In this document: one piece after another, positions 33,902 to 45,490 of the stretch
How positions within the stretch are numbered: the stretch's first letter is position 1
Layout: each line of letters opens with the position of its first letter
Source: Larix kaempferi
Taxonomy: Eukaryota > Streptophyta > Pinopsida > Pinales > Pinaceae
Length of the DNA stretch: 64,000 nt
NCBI GenBank assembly: GCA_027924585.1
Contig: BSBM01000602.1
Location: 10,477,501 to 10,541,500, forward strand
Direction: 5' to 3'
The notes under the pieces: generated by a model
What the model was told of the DNA's origin: nothing
The model's input: only the letters and a program-made list of their open reading frames with translations
Database searches by the model: none
Position numbers and translations under genes: made by a program

Positions 33902-34836
33902 ACTCTCTACAATTGTGCAACAGCCATATTATCTGAGCCATTGATCTTGCATCTCATAGATAAAGATTTGTTATGAAGTTATTTAATGAAGTGGAAGATT
34001 TGAATCGCCACTTTAGGGAGAAGATACTGTCCTTCCCGAGCAACCTCCATCTTCTCACGCATTGTGGGCCAGCCAATGATGAATATTTCTCTTTTCATGC
34101 ATGATCCAGCCAATGATTATTATATATCTTCATATCACACCAGGGATAACGTAAATTATCATCTCACGCCTGGAGGATATGGGATAAAAACTAATTGGCT
34201 CACCGCCCGGAAAGGATATGGGATAGCATAACTCATCGGCTCACACCAATGGGAGAACATAATTCATCGGAGAGATTGAACCCTATATATGTTCAGAATG
34301 TCCTCCCCTTGCCAAGCAGATGTTTTATTTCTTTTAAGATTCTTGACACCATCTTAGTTGGCTCCCTTGATCATCTTTATTTTTTAGCAAGATTTTTCTC
34401 TCCTTTGGAAGGCTGACAAAGACAATGGAAAATGATGTTCTTCATAATCCAAAACTTACCTCCATAGTTTTTCTTGAAACTCCCTCGTCCTCCAGAGGAC
34501 CCATACCAGGATTGAGCCCAGCACAGATTCTAGTGGAAAAGTCATTGTCTTGTTAATTGTAAAAGAAGAGAAAACTCCCATTAGAGTTTCCTATTGCTGC
34601 TAGTATATCTTCTGTCCAAAAATGAAAGGGCAGATTAAGAAGCCTTAACCCAAACCTTACAAATTCCAATTAATATTTAAGGTTCTATGTAGTCTAATTT
34701 TTTTGTAGGTAATTTTAGTTTTTGTTATTTATTGCACTATTTTCTTTACTTGAAATCCTTTGAGACTACATATTTATATTTTTCATTGCACTAGATCAAT
34801 ATGAGTAAACTTCTTTGTTGAATTTTTTAGGTTCCA

Positions 34837-37800
34837 ATGTCAGACATGAACAATCCTGAATATGGCACATATGAATGGTGGCAAATGGATGTTTTTTGCT
34901 CATGCAACCGTTGCTATGGTAGAAGACGTCAAAAACGACATGTTGAGAGTAACCATTTAAAGATAAATGGTCCTATGGAAGGATTTTTGGAGGGTGGTGA
35001 AGAAATGAATATAGAAATGCCCACTAGAATTCAAAATAATGATGAAACTATTGGAAGCAACAATAGTTTACCCAATATGGTTGGTGAAGGAAGGATTGAT
35101 CATAATCCCAACAATGAGAGTATACAAGATGATTGTATGGAAAACGATGGTTCTAATGATGACCACCGGGATGGACAAGAACAAATAAATATTGAACCCA
35201 ATGCAAGAGAGATTCTAAATTCAATTAATCTAGACACTAATGGAGAACCTCATGATAACAACATTCTACATATGGAAAGGACACCACTTTACCTAGGTGC
35301 ACGATGCTCTATATTGCAAGCTGTGTTATCCCTTCTTAACTTAAAAGTTGTCCATGGATGGACAAACAATAGTTTCACTGACCTTCTACAGTAAGTGTGT
35401 TTTTTGTTGAAAGGAAATTTCAAGTTTATTCTCAATAAATATTTCTAGAACTTTAATGCCACTCTAAACTTTATCTTATCATTGTTGATGGCATTGTTAT
35501 AGGTTGTTATCAGGCATGCACCTTCCAATTAATAACAAATTGCCTAAATCAAAATATGAGATCATGTCATTAACAAAGGATTTAGGCATGGATGTTGCCA
35601 AGTCTTATGATGCATGTCCCAATGACTGCATGCTATATTATGGAGATGGAAAGGATTCCTTAGATCAGTGCCCAGAATGCGGTGAGCAGAGGTACCATAC
35701 AAGTGCATCATCAAAAAAGGTAGGACGGAAGGTACTTCGCCATATACCTTTAGCCCCACAATTTGAGAGGTTATTTGGATGCAAGGGAATGTCAGAGCTC
35801 ATGGATTATCATGTGAGGGGAAGGAGCACAGATAGTGTTATGAGGATGCCAGCTGATGGAGTTGTATGGCGTAAGATTGAGGAGAAGTGGCCAATTTTCA
35901 AAGATGAACCGAGAAATGCAAGAATATCATTAGCATTGGATGGTGTGAATCCTTATGGAAATCAATCAACACAATGGTCTACATGTCCAGTAATTGCTAT
36001 CAACAACAACATACCCCCATGGTTGTCAACAAAAAAGGAACATGCTATGTTGACATTGATCATACCAGGTTATACTTTATGGAAATGCATAGTAATTAGT
36101 CCATATGGTAATGGAGAGTAATTAATGATGCAAATGACAAATTGAAGTTAATTTTTTTACAGGTCCAAATCAACCTAAATGCATGGACACATACTTCGAA
36201 CCTCTAATAGATGAGTTATTGATGCTTTGGCAAGGAATGCATATGAAGGACGTATCGCGTCCTATTGGTTCAAGGATATTTCAATTTCATGCAATGCTTC
36301 TCTTCACAATTCATGATGCCCCGGGTCTATCAATGTGTTGTGGTGAGTTATAGTTGGTGTTAATCACCTCATGTTGTATTTATTGATTTTATTTATTTCA
36401 TAATAACACCTTAAATTATTACTGATCTTGCATATAAAAATAAAAGGCCTTCAGACTAAGGGATCTTATGGATGCCCAACATGTGGGCCTTGCACCTCAT
36501 CTAGAAGATCGCGACATTTGGGAAAGACAATATATGATGAGTATAGAATGTTTCTAAAGATTAATCACCCATATCGTGTACGAGATAAGGATGAATTTGG
36601 TGGGAAGGAGTGCCTTATCAGAGCACCTTTGAAGATGAATCCCAAGAGATGGATGCATGCATATAGAAACACAAATGGTAATTCTCATGTCCATAGTTGA
36701 AATGTTATAAAATAACATCTGAAAATAATGGATTTGGTAAATTTATTATGATTTTTCTTTGTGATAGGATCCCTTCCTCCAGGAATGACTCGAAAGACAA
36801 TATTTTCACAGTTGCCATACTATGAAGACCTACCTATTGTTCACATGTTTGACACAATGCATATAGGGAAGAATGTATCTTCTTGCTTATATAATATGTT
36901 ATTTGAGAAGAGTTCAATACATGGGAGACAACTAAATAAGCTACAAGTGAGGATGGACCTCAAAGAGGTAGGAATAATGCCTCATCTTTGGCCAGATGAT
37001 GATGGTAATTTTGTAGATGATCCATGGTCTCTCACAAAGGAGGGTAAAGGGCAAATGATTAAATCCATAAAATCATTAAGATTCCCAACAGGTTTTGGAG
37101 TGAATTTTAAGAAGGCATTCACAAAAGGAAATGAACTTACTGGAATGAAGACCCATGATTGGCATAATTTCCTTAGGGTACGTATGTGCACACTCATTGA
37201 AGTTATTTATATTATATGTTATCTGCCTTTAATTTAATTTTTTATTTCATGTGTTATTAATCAACTTGAACATTCTATATGCAGTACCTATTACCCGCGT
37301 GCCTTCCAAATAATATGGATGACAACATTAGGAGGACAATCTACAAGCTGAGTAAATTTTTTAGGTATAATGCATGGTCGATATAAGAAAACGTGTATCT
37401 TCATGTATAATGCAATACAATAGGAAGTTGGTCATCTAAAATATTTTCTTCATTTACACAAATGTGGGTTTATATTAGTTATTTCTATTTTAGGTGGGTC
37501 ACTTCAACAGAGATACACAACAAAGACCTAAAGATGTGGAAGAAAGAAGTCCCCATTCTAATGTGTGACATGCAAAAATATTTCCCAACAAGTTTCTTCA
37601 ATGCACAAGAACACTACATTGTGCATCTATTACATGAAATAGAGATGTGTGGACCAGTTCAAACAAGAACAATGTTTCCCGTTGAGCGTTATTTAAAGGT
37701 TTTGAAAAAGTTTGTAAAGCAAAAGGCTCGTCCTGAAGGTTCCATGCTTCAAGGGTACATGTTGTTCAAATCAACAGTTTATCTCACCGAATTGTGCAAA

Positions 37801-38804
37801 GAATTAAATATTGAAGGGCCACAACTATGGGACTCAAAACAAAGTGAAAAAGTTGAAGGGCATGTATTCACAGGACGAGCAAAAACTAGGAAAATTAAAG
37901 GTGATTAAACTCATATCCATATATGGTACAAGTGTCTAAATTTTTATTATGATGGTATTTAATGTGTTTTATGTTTGTGATTGTAGATGCTACTGAAATG
38001 GAGGCTTTATTACTATATGTTGCAAGAAACAATGAGCACACAAATGTTTGGAGGGAGGACTATCAAAGGCATCGTGATGCCGAGCAGAGACGTTGTTTGT
38101 CATATGTATCTCGAGGTGGTCATAATTCATCGGCATACTCAACAATAATGAAAAAATTTGAAAAGGATTGGCCACCAGCTATTAGTTTAAAATATTTCAG
38201 GGATAGAGTAGCAAGGGCATGCAGAGATAATGATGAAAGGGTTACTACATATGCATTGGACATTCTAAAGGGGCCAGAAGAGAATAAGGTGACACATTAC
38301 AAGGGGATGTGGTACAAGGGTTGTCATTACCGTGTTCAAAAGGTAGATGAAAATCGACAAACATTTGACTGTGGCATTGCTGCATATTTTACAGTAGATT
38401 GCCAGTCACATGTTCATGATGGAAACTTAAAAACAGACACCTTGCGATACTATGGATTAGTTGAAGATATCTTAGAGCTTAACTTCAGATCTTTCAAGGT
38501 GGTTCTATTTAATGCTAAGTGGTTTAGAAATATTGTGGTTGGAAATCATCCAACAACATATATGCATGAGAATGGATTTTTCCTCATCAACCATACTAGG
38601 TTTGAGCAAACAGATGAACCATATGTTTTCCCTGACCAGTGTGAGCAGATATTTTTATGCCGCCATCCTACAGAATGCTCAAAGTCATTTGTTATTGAGT
38701 ATAATCCTAGATCAATAAGATCCTTTCAACATTTACATGAAGACCAACCTATCCTGGAGCAAATGTCATCTGATGATAGCTCAGATGATGAGGTTAATGG
38801 ATAA
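34837..38804 (+). CDS. CACTA transposase (TnpD/TNP2 type), eight exons, one frame break
   Basis: Predicted exons: 34837-35390, 35503-36068, 36163-36344, 36447-36677, 36768-37177, 37285-37364, 37494-37900 and 37987-38804, all with GT/AG borders and matching phases. Domains in order: a transposase-associated Cys-rich N-terminus (DVFCSCNRCYGRRR, then HVESNHLKING); the transposase core of the TNP2 family (LALDGVNPYG, IPPWLSTKK, LPYYEDLPIVHMFDTMHIGK); a DUF4218-type region (FFNAQEHYIVHLLHE, FPVERYLKVLKKFVKQKARP); and a DUF4216-type end (LRYYGLVEDILELNF, KVVLFNAKWF). The enzyme would cut and join CACTA ends. In exon 3 a run CTTCTCTCTTC has 2 nt too many near 36300. Reading shifts there, while the splice phase on both sides fits the frame without them. 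It is either a disabling mutation or a sequencing error. The ATG at 34837 lies 6 nt after a GTAG-type acceptor (exon start 34831), so a further 5' exon is possible. Confidence 0.88.
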
Positions 38805-39544
38805 GAAGACATGATTGGACCTTACAATGTATATTCAACTTATTTTGATGATTAATGACAAATTTTATGAATATTCCTATTTGAAAAAAATGTCCATTGG
38901 TTTTGAATTAGGGTTGTTTTTTCATTTAAATCTATTGCATGGATATGTCTAGGAAACTCATTGAGAGTTCTTCTAACATCCAAAAGTTGCAAAACATTTT
39001 TTTTTAATTTGTCTTCTAAAGATAATCTAGAGAATTGATTAGGTTCAAAATCTTGTACATTTTCATTTTAAGATATGTATTTAGCATATAAGATACAATT
39101 TTTCATATTTCATAATTAATATTTTAAAAGTACATAAATTAGGAAACAATTCTCATATTTAATTATGATGAAATGTTTATTAATTGAAATATAAAAATAT
39201 AATAAAAGCATTTCATGATTTTAATGTCTCATATTCATTTAGGAAGAAGACACTTGGAAAAAAATTTCTATAAACTTATAAATGATGCCATTTCAAAATT
39301 ACTAAATGTTAGATGTATTATTATATATTGATTCACAAAACATTTTTATTTTTATTATATGTAGAAAGCTTAATGGTTCTAATAAGTATTTTAGTTCATT
39401 TGCATAATTTTTGTTTTATAATACTTTTACTCTATTTCATATAGTTAGATTATTGTTGGTTTCATACTAGTGCAATGAAGTGTATAATACTAGTTCTGAC
39501 TTTTGGGAAATGTGTTAACATTGAATTAGGTCTCTTGCTTCAAT
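38805..39544 (+). other. Spacer between the two CACTA genes
   Basis: Very AT-rich; no frame or repeat of note. It must contain the 3' end of the transposase transcript and possibly the start of the second gene. A splice acceptor TTAG at about 39528 precedes the first codon of the second gene, so an untranslated exon upstream is likely. Confidence 0.5.
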
Positions 39545-41242
39545 ATGAGAACAAAAAAACAAGCAATGTGTACTATTCGTACAAAGAGTGTAAATGATGT
39601 TATGAGAAACACGCCTTCTATAGGAACAGATATTACTGAAATACCTTTGAATGGAAGTAGTTTATCTACAACACCATCTTCACATTCAAATTTTATACAT
39701 GATGTATACATACCGGTAGTAACTGATCCTTGCTATAATGTGGAGCGAACATTAGATACTGGATTTGAAATGGATAAGTTACGATTGTATAAAGAGTGGT
39801 TGACTAGGGATGATGTCAACCCATTCATAAGAGATGCAATTCAAATAGCATACAACACAACCATATTTGACAGAGATAATGCAGCAGATACAGAAATAGT
39901 TGTTGATGATATGCCAAGGTAAATCATCATTTATTTTATACTTATTAATTTTAGGTTTGTAATTACATATAATATCAACATAATAATATATTCTACCTTG
40001 TTTCTTAGCAGTAATACCATTGTTCCAGAAGAAGGCACCAATGTTGATGGAGTGCAAAATCAATCTCCTCCCGTAGATGAACCAGTTAGAGAATCTATTG
40101 GTGCATCTCTTGCACCTCCTTTGAAACATCCAAGTGAATATGTTAGAGCAGAGGCAACCAATGGTATGCCATTTACAATCACTTTAAATGAAAAAGGGCA
40201 AGTGTTAAATGATGAAGCTGGGAGAACATGGAGAGACATACTTCATCGCGAATCATTGAGATTATTTGGTCCTACAATTACTAGAGATTTTCGTCATCAA
40301 GGTAAAACATGAATATTATATATTTTTTCATAGAATGCATGCTTAATTTAGGTAGTATAAATTTATATACTTGACTAAATAGTTCATGTTTCATATTCAA
40401 AAATTTATATATTCTACTCATTGTTGCATTCCCTATACTTCATATACAAGATTTCATGTTATTACCATGATACTAGAAACCTTAAAATATCTCATATAGA
40501 TTAAAATTTTTATATTTATTTTGCAGACAAATCTAAGAAGGATGAGTTAGTATCTCATATGCATAAAGTTTCTGCAATTGTACCTCCCAAGCAAATTCTC
40601 CACAGTGTTGCTGAATATATGAAAAATACTAGAAATGCTTTGAGAGGGGAATTGGTTAAAAACAAAAATATAGTCAAACCACATTTCATAGGAGAAGTAG
40701 AGTGGAAAAAAATATTGGAACAAGTGGATATTAAAAAAAAGAGGAAATGTGGAACCTTGGTTGGAAAGGACAAATATGCACATACCGTGCAAGCCTCTAG
40801 GTTAGCCACACGCCATCGTTTGGGGAAAGGTGGCATGTTGTCTGCAGAGGCAAAATTTGTAAGTTTAATACACTACTATGCTTCTCAAGTAAACTTTATT
40901 TTTCTTATAAACATCTTTTCTAACTATTTTGTTATTTTTTTAAAATTGTAGTTGTAGGTATTCAATACTAAAATGTCTGAAGATGATAAAGATTTTGCTT
41001 CATGCTATGGTATATCTTCTCTCATCCATCAAAAGGTTAAAGAAGGGCTTCATCCTATCACTGGTTATGGGGTAATTTTCCACCTACAAATTCTTTGTTC
41101 TAAATAAATGTTCATGATATGAAACATATATATGTAAATGAAAGTTTCAATGAGTACAATTTGTAGGTATGTTCATCTTATCTTGTATGCTTCTTAGGTA
41201 ATTGTTTCAGAGGATGAAAGAGAAGAGGAAAATGAATTTTGA
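39545..41242 (+). CDS. Second CACTA gene, TnpA-like / plant transposase PF03004 type, five exons
   Basis: Predicted exons: 39545-39918, 40009-40301, 40527-40858, 40958-41071 and 41198-41242, with consistent phases and no stop, giving about 385 residues. The N-terminal 125 residues are unremarkable. From exon 2 on it resembles the small En/Spm-family protein: FTITLNEKGQVLND, RTWRDILHRESLRLFG, then basic VEWKKILEQVDIKKKRKCG and ASRLATRHRLGKGGMLSAE. It ends in acidic SEDEREEENEF. In En/Spm the second protein binds the subterminal repeats and assists the transposase; that role is inferred here. Exon 2 has a double acceptor (TTAGCAG), so one extra codon may or may not be included. It reads open throughout, unlike the transposase. 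Confidence 0.75.
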
Positions 41243-42041
41243 CTCATGCTTCAACCTTATCATATGCTGACATGTTGAATCTACATGGCTTCAAAGGTTA
41301 GTTCACTTCAATTATTTTTGCAATCAATAGCATATTTTAGTTATGAAATGTCACTAAATGCATAACCTTTTTATTCTTTTTGCAATTCAGTTAAAGCTAT
41401 TGTTTGTGTTTTTTTCTCCATCATTTTTTGTATTTTTATTGTTTACAAAGAGAAGTCATCATGTTTATAATTTTCTTTTACCATTTTGGCCATGCAGGTG
41501 ATGGCAAGTTCCCTGGAAAAATCAAGGATGAACAATATTAGCAACTCTTCAAATGAATTATTAATATTCTCTCTTTCATTTTTCTGTAAAAACAAATTTC
41601 AAAAACATAGTCTTCCATTATATTAATATTATGAAAATTATTGTTTTATGATTATCAATTATAATTTTTTTGGAATGGTATTATAGTTTTTATTATGTTT
41701 TTTCATTGTATTGAATTATTGATTTTTTAAATGATGGATTAAACCAGATAAACTATAATGAGATGTCTTAATAAACATATTTTATCCTTGTTTATATATA
41801 TATGATGCAAAACAATATAAATCACATATATTATAATTTTTCTTTAAAAACAAATTTCAAAACACAGTCTTCCATTATATTAATATTATGAGAATAATTG
41901 TTTTGTAATTATAAATTATAAATTTTGCTGAAATAGCATTATGGTTTTCATTATGTCTATTTAATGTATTGAATTATTGTGTTTTAGATGATGGATTAAA
42001 ATTAAATAAACCAAATAATATATATATATATAAGAGCTTAT
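41243..42041 (+). other. CACTA 3' region downstream of the genes
   Basis: AT-rich. A segment with AAACAAATTTCAAAA, CAGTCTTCCATTATATTAAT and AATTATTGTTTT occurs twice (about 41585-41760 and 41845-42010). No gene. Confidence 0.5.
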
Positions 42042-42096
42042 GGTGTAAAAAAATATAAATCACACACGTGCGTGTGTGATTTATATTTTTTTCACC
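42042..42096. repeat. Near-perfect palindrome, ~26-bp arms, 2-nt centre
   Basis: AAATATAAATCACACACG, then TG, then CGTGTGTGATTTATATTT. The arms extend through the A/T runs to GGTG and CACC with one bulge. It would form a very stable hairpin in RNA or single-stranded DNA. Confidence 0.93.
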
Positions 42097-42637
42097 CTTT
42101 ATTATTTTATGGTGCTTTGCACCATATATATATATATATATATTAATTATGCGTTTTATTTTTTTTGTACCATTTATTATTTTATGGTGCTTTGCACCAT
42201 ATATATATATATATATTAACCATGCGTTTTATTTTTTTTGCACCATTTATTATTTTATGGTGCTTTGCACCACTTGTTATTTTATGGTGCTTTGCACCAT
42301 ATACAAGTTTGAGTATAATAATAATAATTTTCGTGTTTTGCACCAAAAGGTATTAATCCATGTTGGATTGGTTTTGGTGTTTTGCACCACAAAATTTCAA
42401 TCCACGTAATATTGGCTTTTGGTGGTTTGCACCATACACCATGTTATGCCACATATTCATTTAACACCAAAATTAACTTTTTTACAAACACCATTTTTGC
42501 ACCATAAATTTTAGCACCACTTGCGTATCCCCACATTATCACCACTTTTGCACCACTATTTGAAAATTGAGGATTTCCCAAATCCTTTACAAATAGTGGT
42601 GCTAATGTGAGGCTAAAATGCCCTTTTTCTTGTAGTG
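42097..42637 (+). repeat. CACTA right subterminal repeats and terminus
   Basis: The palindromic word TGGTGCTTTGCACCA occurs four times between 42108 and 42300, within a ~69-75-bp unit that also has TATATATATATTAA and GCGTTTTATTTTTTTTG. Further GGTGYTTTGCACCA and TTAGCACCACTT words follow to 42604. The element ends CTTTTTCTTGTAGTG at 42637. Confidence 0.88.
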
Positions 42638-42640
42638 ACA
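42638..42640. other. Right 3-bp target-site duplication (ACA)
   Basis: ACA directly follows the TGTAGTG terminus and equals the ACA at 22460-22462. Sequence from 42641 (TGTGTTCTGATTGGATAATA) continues copy 2 of the flanking duplication. Confidence 0.85.
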
Positions 42641-44792
42641 TGTGTTCTGATTGGATAATAATTCATAATAATTTCCTTATACCAAGGTTCGATTTCCTTC
42701 ATTACCAGATGATAATCTCCTGGGTAAATCCTTTTTCTATTCTTTTGGTTCAATCATATATGCGAAGTGCAGGGTTTATTTTGTTTATAGAGTAAAAATA
42801 AAACATAATCTCTATGAGTTTTAATGAACTCTTGGTTTTAATCTTGGATAAATTTGTAAAGTATTGTTGATTTTTGCAGGTAGTGTTCAAAAGTGTTATA
42901 GAGTTAAAACGTATTGTAGTGTAATAAGAGGTTGCATGTTCTTCTTAATAGTTGGGCTTCTGTTAGTTCTAATTAGTATTGGGTACTATATTTTGGGTTT
43001 TTTTTCGTCAAAAATGCTTAAAAGTGTGAGGAAAAAATGAGTAAAGTTGAAACTGGGTGATCGGGAAAAAATGAGTAAATTTTTCTACAAGAGAAACGAT
43101 GTGGAAAATGAAACCAAGAGAAACATACTTTCCTCCATTTCAGGTATTTATTTAATTGATTAATATCATTTATGATCAAAAGGTACTGGGTTCGATTTCC
43201 TTAGAATGGCGTCGCTGGGCAGAGCTGTCATGAGAGCTCATTAAACCATTGTATTGATTCTGTTATCTTATTATCATGACCTGTGGTCGTTAAGGCCTAA
43301 ACATTAACCGTTAGATTCCCAGAAAAAGGAAAAAGGCGTTCTGAATAAATATCAGTGCCATTCATCTCAGCATTATTAAATTGTATTTGTCTATACAATA
43401 TAATTGGCATGGGTTTACCATGCCAGAGGAGAGGATTACTGCCTTACTGTAATTTTGCAGCTATATTTAACGACATTCAACCAGACAAGCTTTCTGCTTC
43501 CATTTAAATAATTTAATATATTTGCCCCAAGGACGTCATCCTCGTCCTCGTCTTAAAATCTTAGAAATTATTTTCATCTTAATACAAGCTACTATGACTA
43601 TATTTTTTCTCGTTGTCGTTGTTATTATCATATCAGTCAAAAACACAGATCAAACAAACCTATTAAAAAAATTAAATAAAAACATATAATTCATTTTGAT
43701 ATTATGTATCCACCCACTAAGGAAATGTTTATGGTATGGTTGTATGCATATACACACAACAATATATCTCCTTTGCCTTAAAAGGTAATAATTAATAAGA
43801 AAAAAATACACAACCACTCCACATAGTCTTTTTTGGAGCTTTTCCAGCTAACACCCGATTTAGGCATTCTTCTGAAGCCATCCTACCTCCCGATTTAGGC
43901 ACCCCAACTGGATCTGATCAGATAGGCTGCCATGGCAATGTTATAGTGGGAGGTGTAAAAAGACACATGACAGCCCTGCCAGCCCAATGCACGAGCCCAC
44001 GAGCCCACGTCGATTTTGAAAGTTTGAATTTGTTTTTTCGTGTTCCGTTTTTAAACTATTTTGTTTCAAAGAAATAGTGTTTTACTTTTCTTTATGTGCT
44101 TTTACTGCAAATTATTGACTTTTTTGTTTTGGATGTAGTTTTCATTTTTTATGTGCTTTTACTGCGAACTATGGACTTTTTTCTTTATGATTTAAGTTTG
44201 TGTTAACTGCTCTAACAGTTAATTAAATAATAATTATATGGATAAACTGCATATTGAAAATTTAAAAGAAATATTTATTATTGGTCAATCAATCTTTATG
44301 GTTTGAATCTTGGCTGTAATTTTCATTGTGATTTGATGGCAACTTAATACAACTTTGTTTGTCTTCAGATGCATTGTTTCGGGCATTCTACTGGATATAC
44401 CGAAATTCTACTATTATTTTCCGAGGTAAAGTTTTTTAGTTCTCTTTAAAATATTAATTATTTAAATTTATTGCAAAATTTCAATTTATTTAGATATTTC
44501 AATAACAATTTGTTATAATATTTTGAGAAATTTATTTAGATATTTCAATGACAATTTGTTATAATATTTTATTTTCTCATTATACTTAAACTTTGTTACC
44601 ATTTATTATAATACTTTATTTACACATTTAGAATAAAATTTGTTATAGAATCCCTATTAAAAAAACTTCAAACTAGTGAAAAAAAATTCAAATATATAAC
44701 CTCTGCCCATTCAAATATTGTACTCCCACCAGTGTCATATCATATTGTTTTTAGAGTAATAAAAGGTATAGTCCCACAGCTGCTTAAATGCA
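42641..44792. other. Flank right of the CACTA element
   Basis: 42641-42735 completes the ~650-bp duplication. Beyond it no exon of the aquaporin is recognisable, in particular no second NPA box. 43190-44030 is less AT-rich, and CCCGATTTAGGCA occurs twice near 43855-43900. 44040-44200 repeats ATGTGCTTTTACTGCRAA. 44460-44580 repeats TTTATTTAGATATTTCAA and CAATTTGTTATAATATTTT. No gene. Confidence 0.5.
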
Positions 44793-45205
44793 CGAATAAT
44801 TATCGCAAGCACAAGTGAGCTGGACATTTAAACATTTAAGAAGTTGGTTAGAAAACACACAATAAAATTTAGAACGGATAGAAGGGAACACAAAATGTAG
44901 AGTTTAGGTTAAATAAATGTATGTGAGAATTGTAGTTTAGTTTTGGGCATAGTTTAGAATAATTATCGCAAGCACACGTGAGTGGACATTTAAACATTTA
45001 AGAAGTTGGTTAGAAAACACATAATAAAATTTAGAAGGAGAGAAGGGAACACAAAATGTAAAGCTTATGTTAAATAAATGTATGTGAGAATTGTAGTTTA
45101 GTTTTGAGCATAGTTTAGAATATTGTAGATGAAGCTTATGTTAAATAAATATATGTGAGAATTGTAGTTTAGTTTTGGGCATAGTTTAGAATATTGTAGA
45201 CGAGC
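44793..45205 (+). repeat. 165-bp tandem duplication plus a partial third unit
   Basis: GAATAATTATCGCAAGCACA, ATTTAAGAAGTTGGTTAGAA, GAAGGGAACACAAAATGTA and ATGTGAGAATTGTAGTTTAG recur at 44793-44957 and 44958-45120. The latter half returns once more to 45205. Confidence 0.92.
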
Positions 45206-45490
45206 TTAAAGTTAGGATAGAGTAGCCTTTTGTTATTTTTATTATTTTATTTTCATTATCTTTTGTTTTATTTTTTTAGTGTTTTTTAATTAATTTTTTG
45301 TTTTTATTTTTAATAAAATTTTAATTAGTTAGATTTAGAATTTATATTTAATATTTGTTTAATTTGGTTAGTGTTAAGTTAACTTTTCATTTTACAATTT
45401 TGTTAGTTTTAAATTATTGTTTTTTTTTTTTTTATGAAGGTAAAAAGGGTTGGGCATGGGGTTTTGATTATTACCTTATGATTAGGCACA

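Larger units (their letters stand above)
28701..34829 (+). other. CACTA internal region without recognised genes; several tandem duplications
   Basis: Mostly AT-rich. The clearest tandem units are listed separately (29499-29722, 31481-31710, 33205-33490, 33630-33901). 30000-30650 is extremely AT-rich. 30870-31050 repeats CTATGCATTTTYCCCCAATTTACT. At 32156-32211 GGTGGAGTGTGTTTAATGA occurs twice. 32680-33020 is less AT-rich, with no known feature. 33511-33535 is a C run followed by an A run. No gene is supported. Confidence 0.5.
22463..42637 (+). mobile_element. CACTA (En/Spm) DNA transposon, 20.2 kb, near-complete
   Basis: The left end reads CACAACAAGAAAAGCC and the right end, reverse-complemented, reads CACTACAAGAAAAAGG. 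Both continue into CTTTTAGC / ATTTTAGC and TTAGCACCACT, so the terminal similarity runs for about 45 bp with gaps. Both sides carry ACA target duplications. Inside are subterminal repeats, a TnpD/TNP2-type transposase gene and a second TnpA-like gene, both on the plus strand. The first 12.3 kb before the transposase is filled by a satellite array and other tandem repeats. The insertion lies in the second copy of a flanking duplication, whose first copy shows the uninterrupted site at 21771-21790. Confidence 0.93.
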
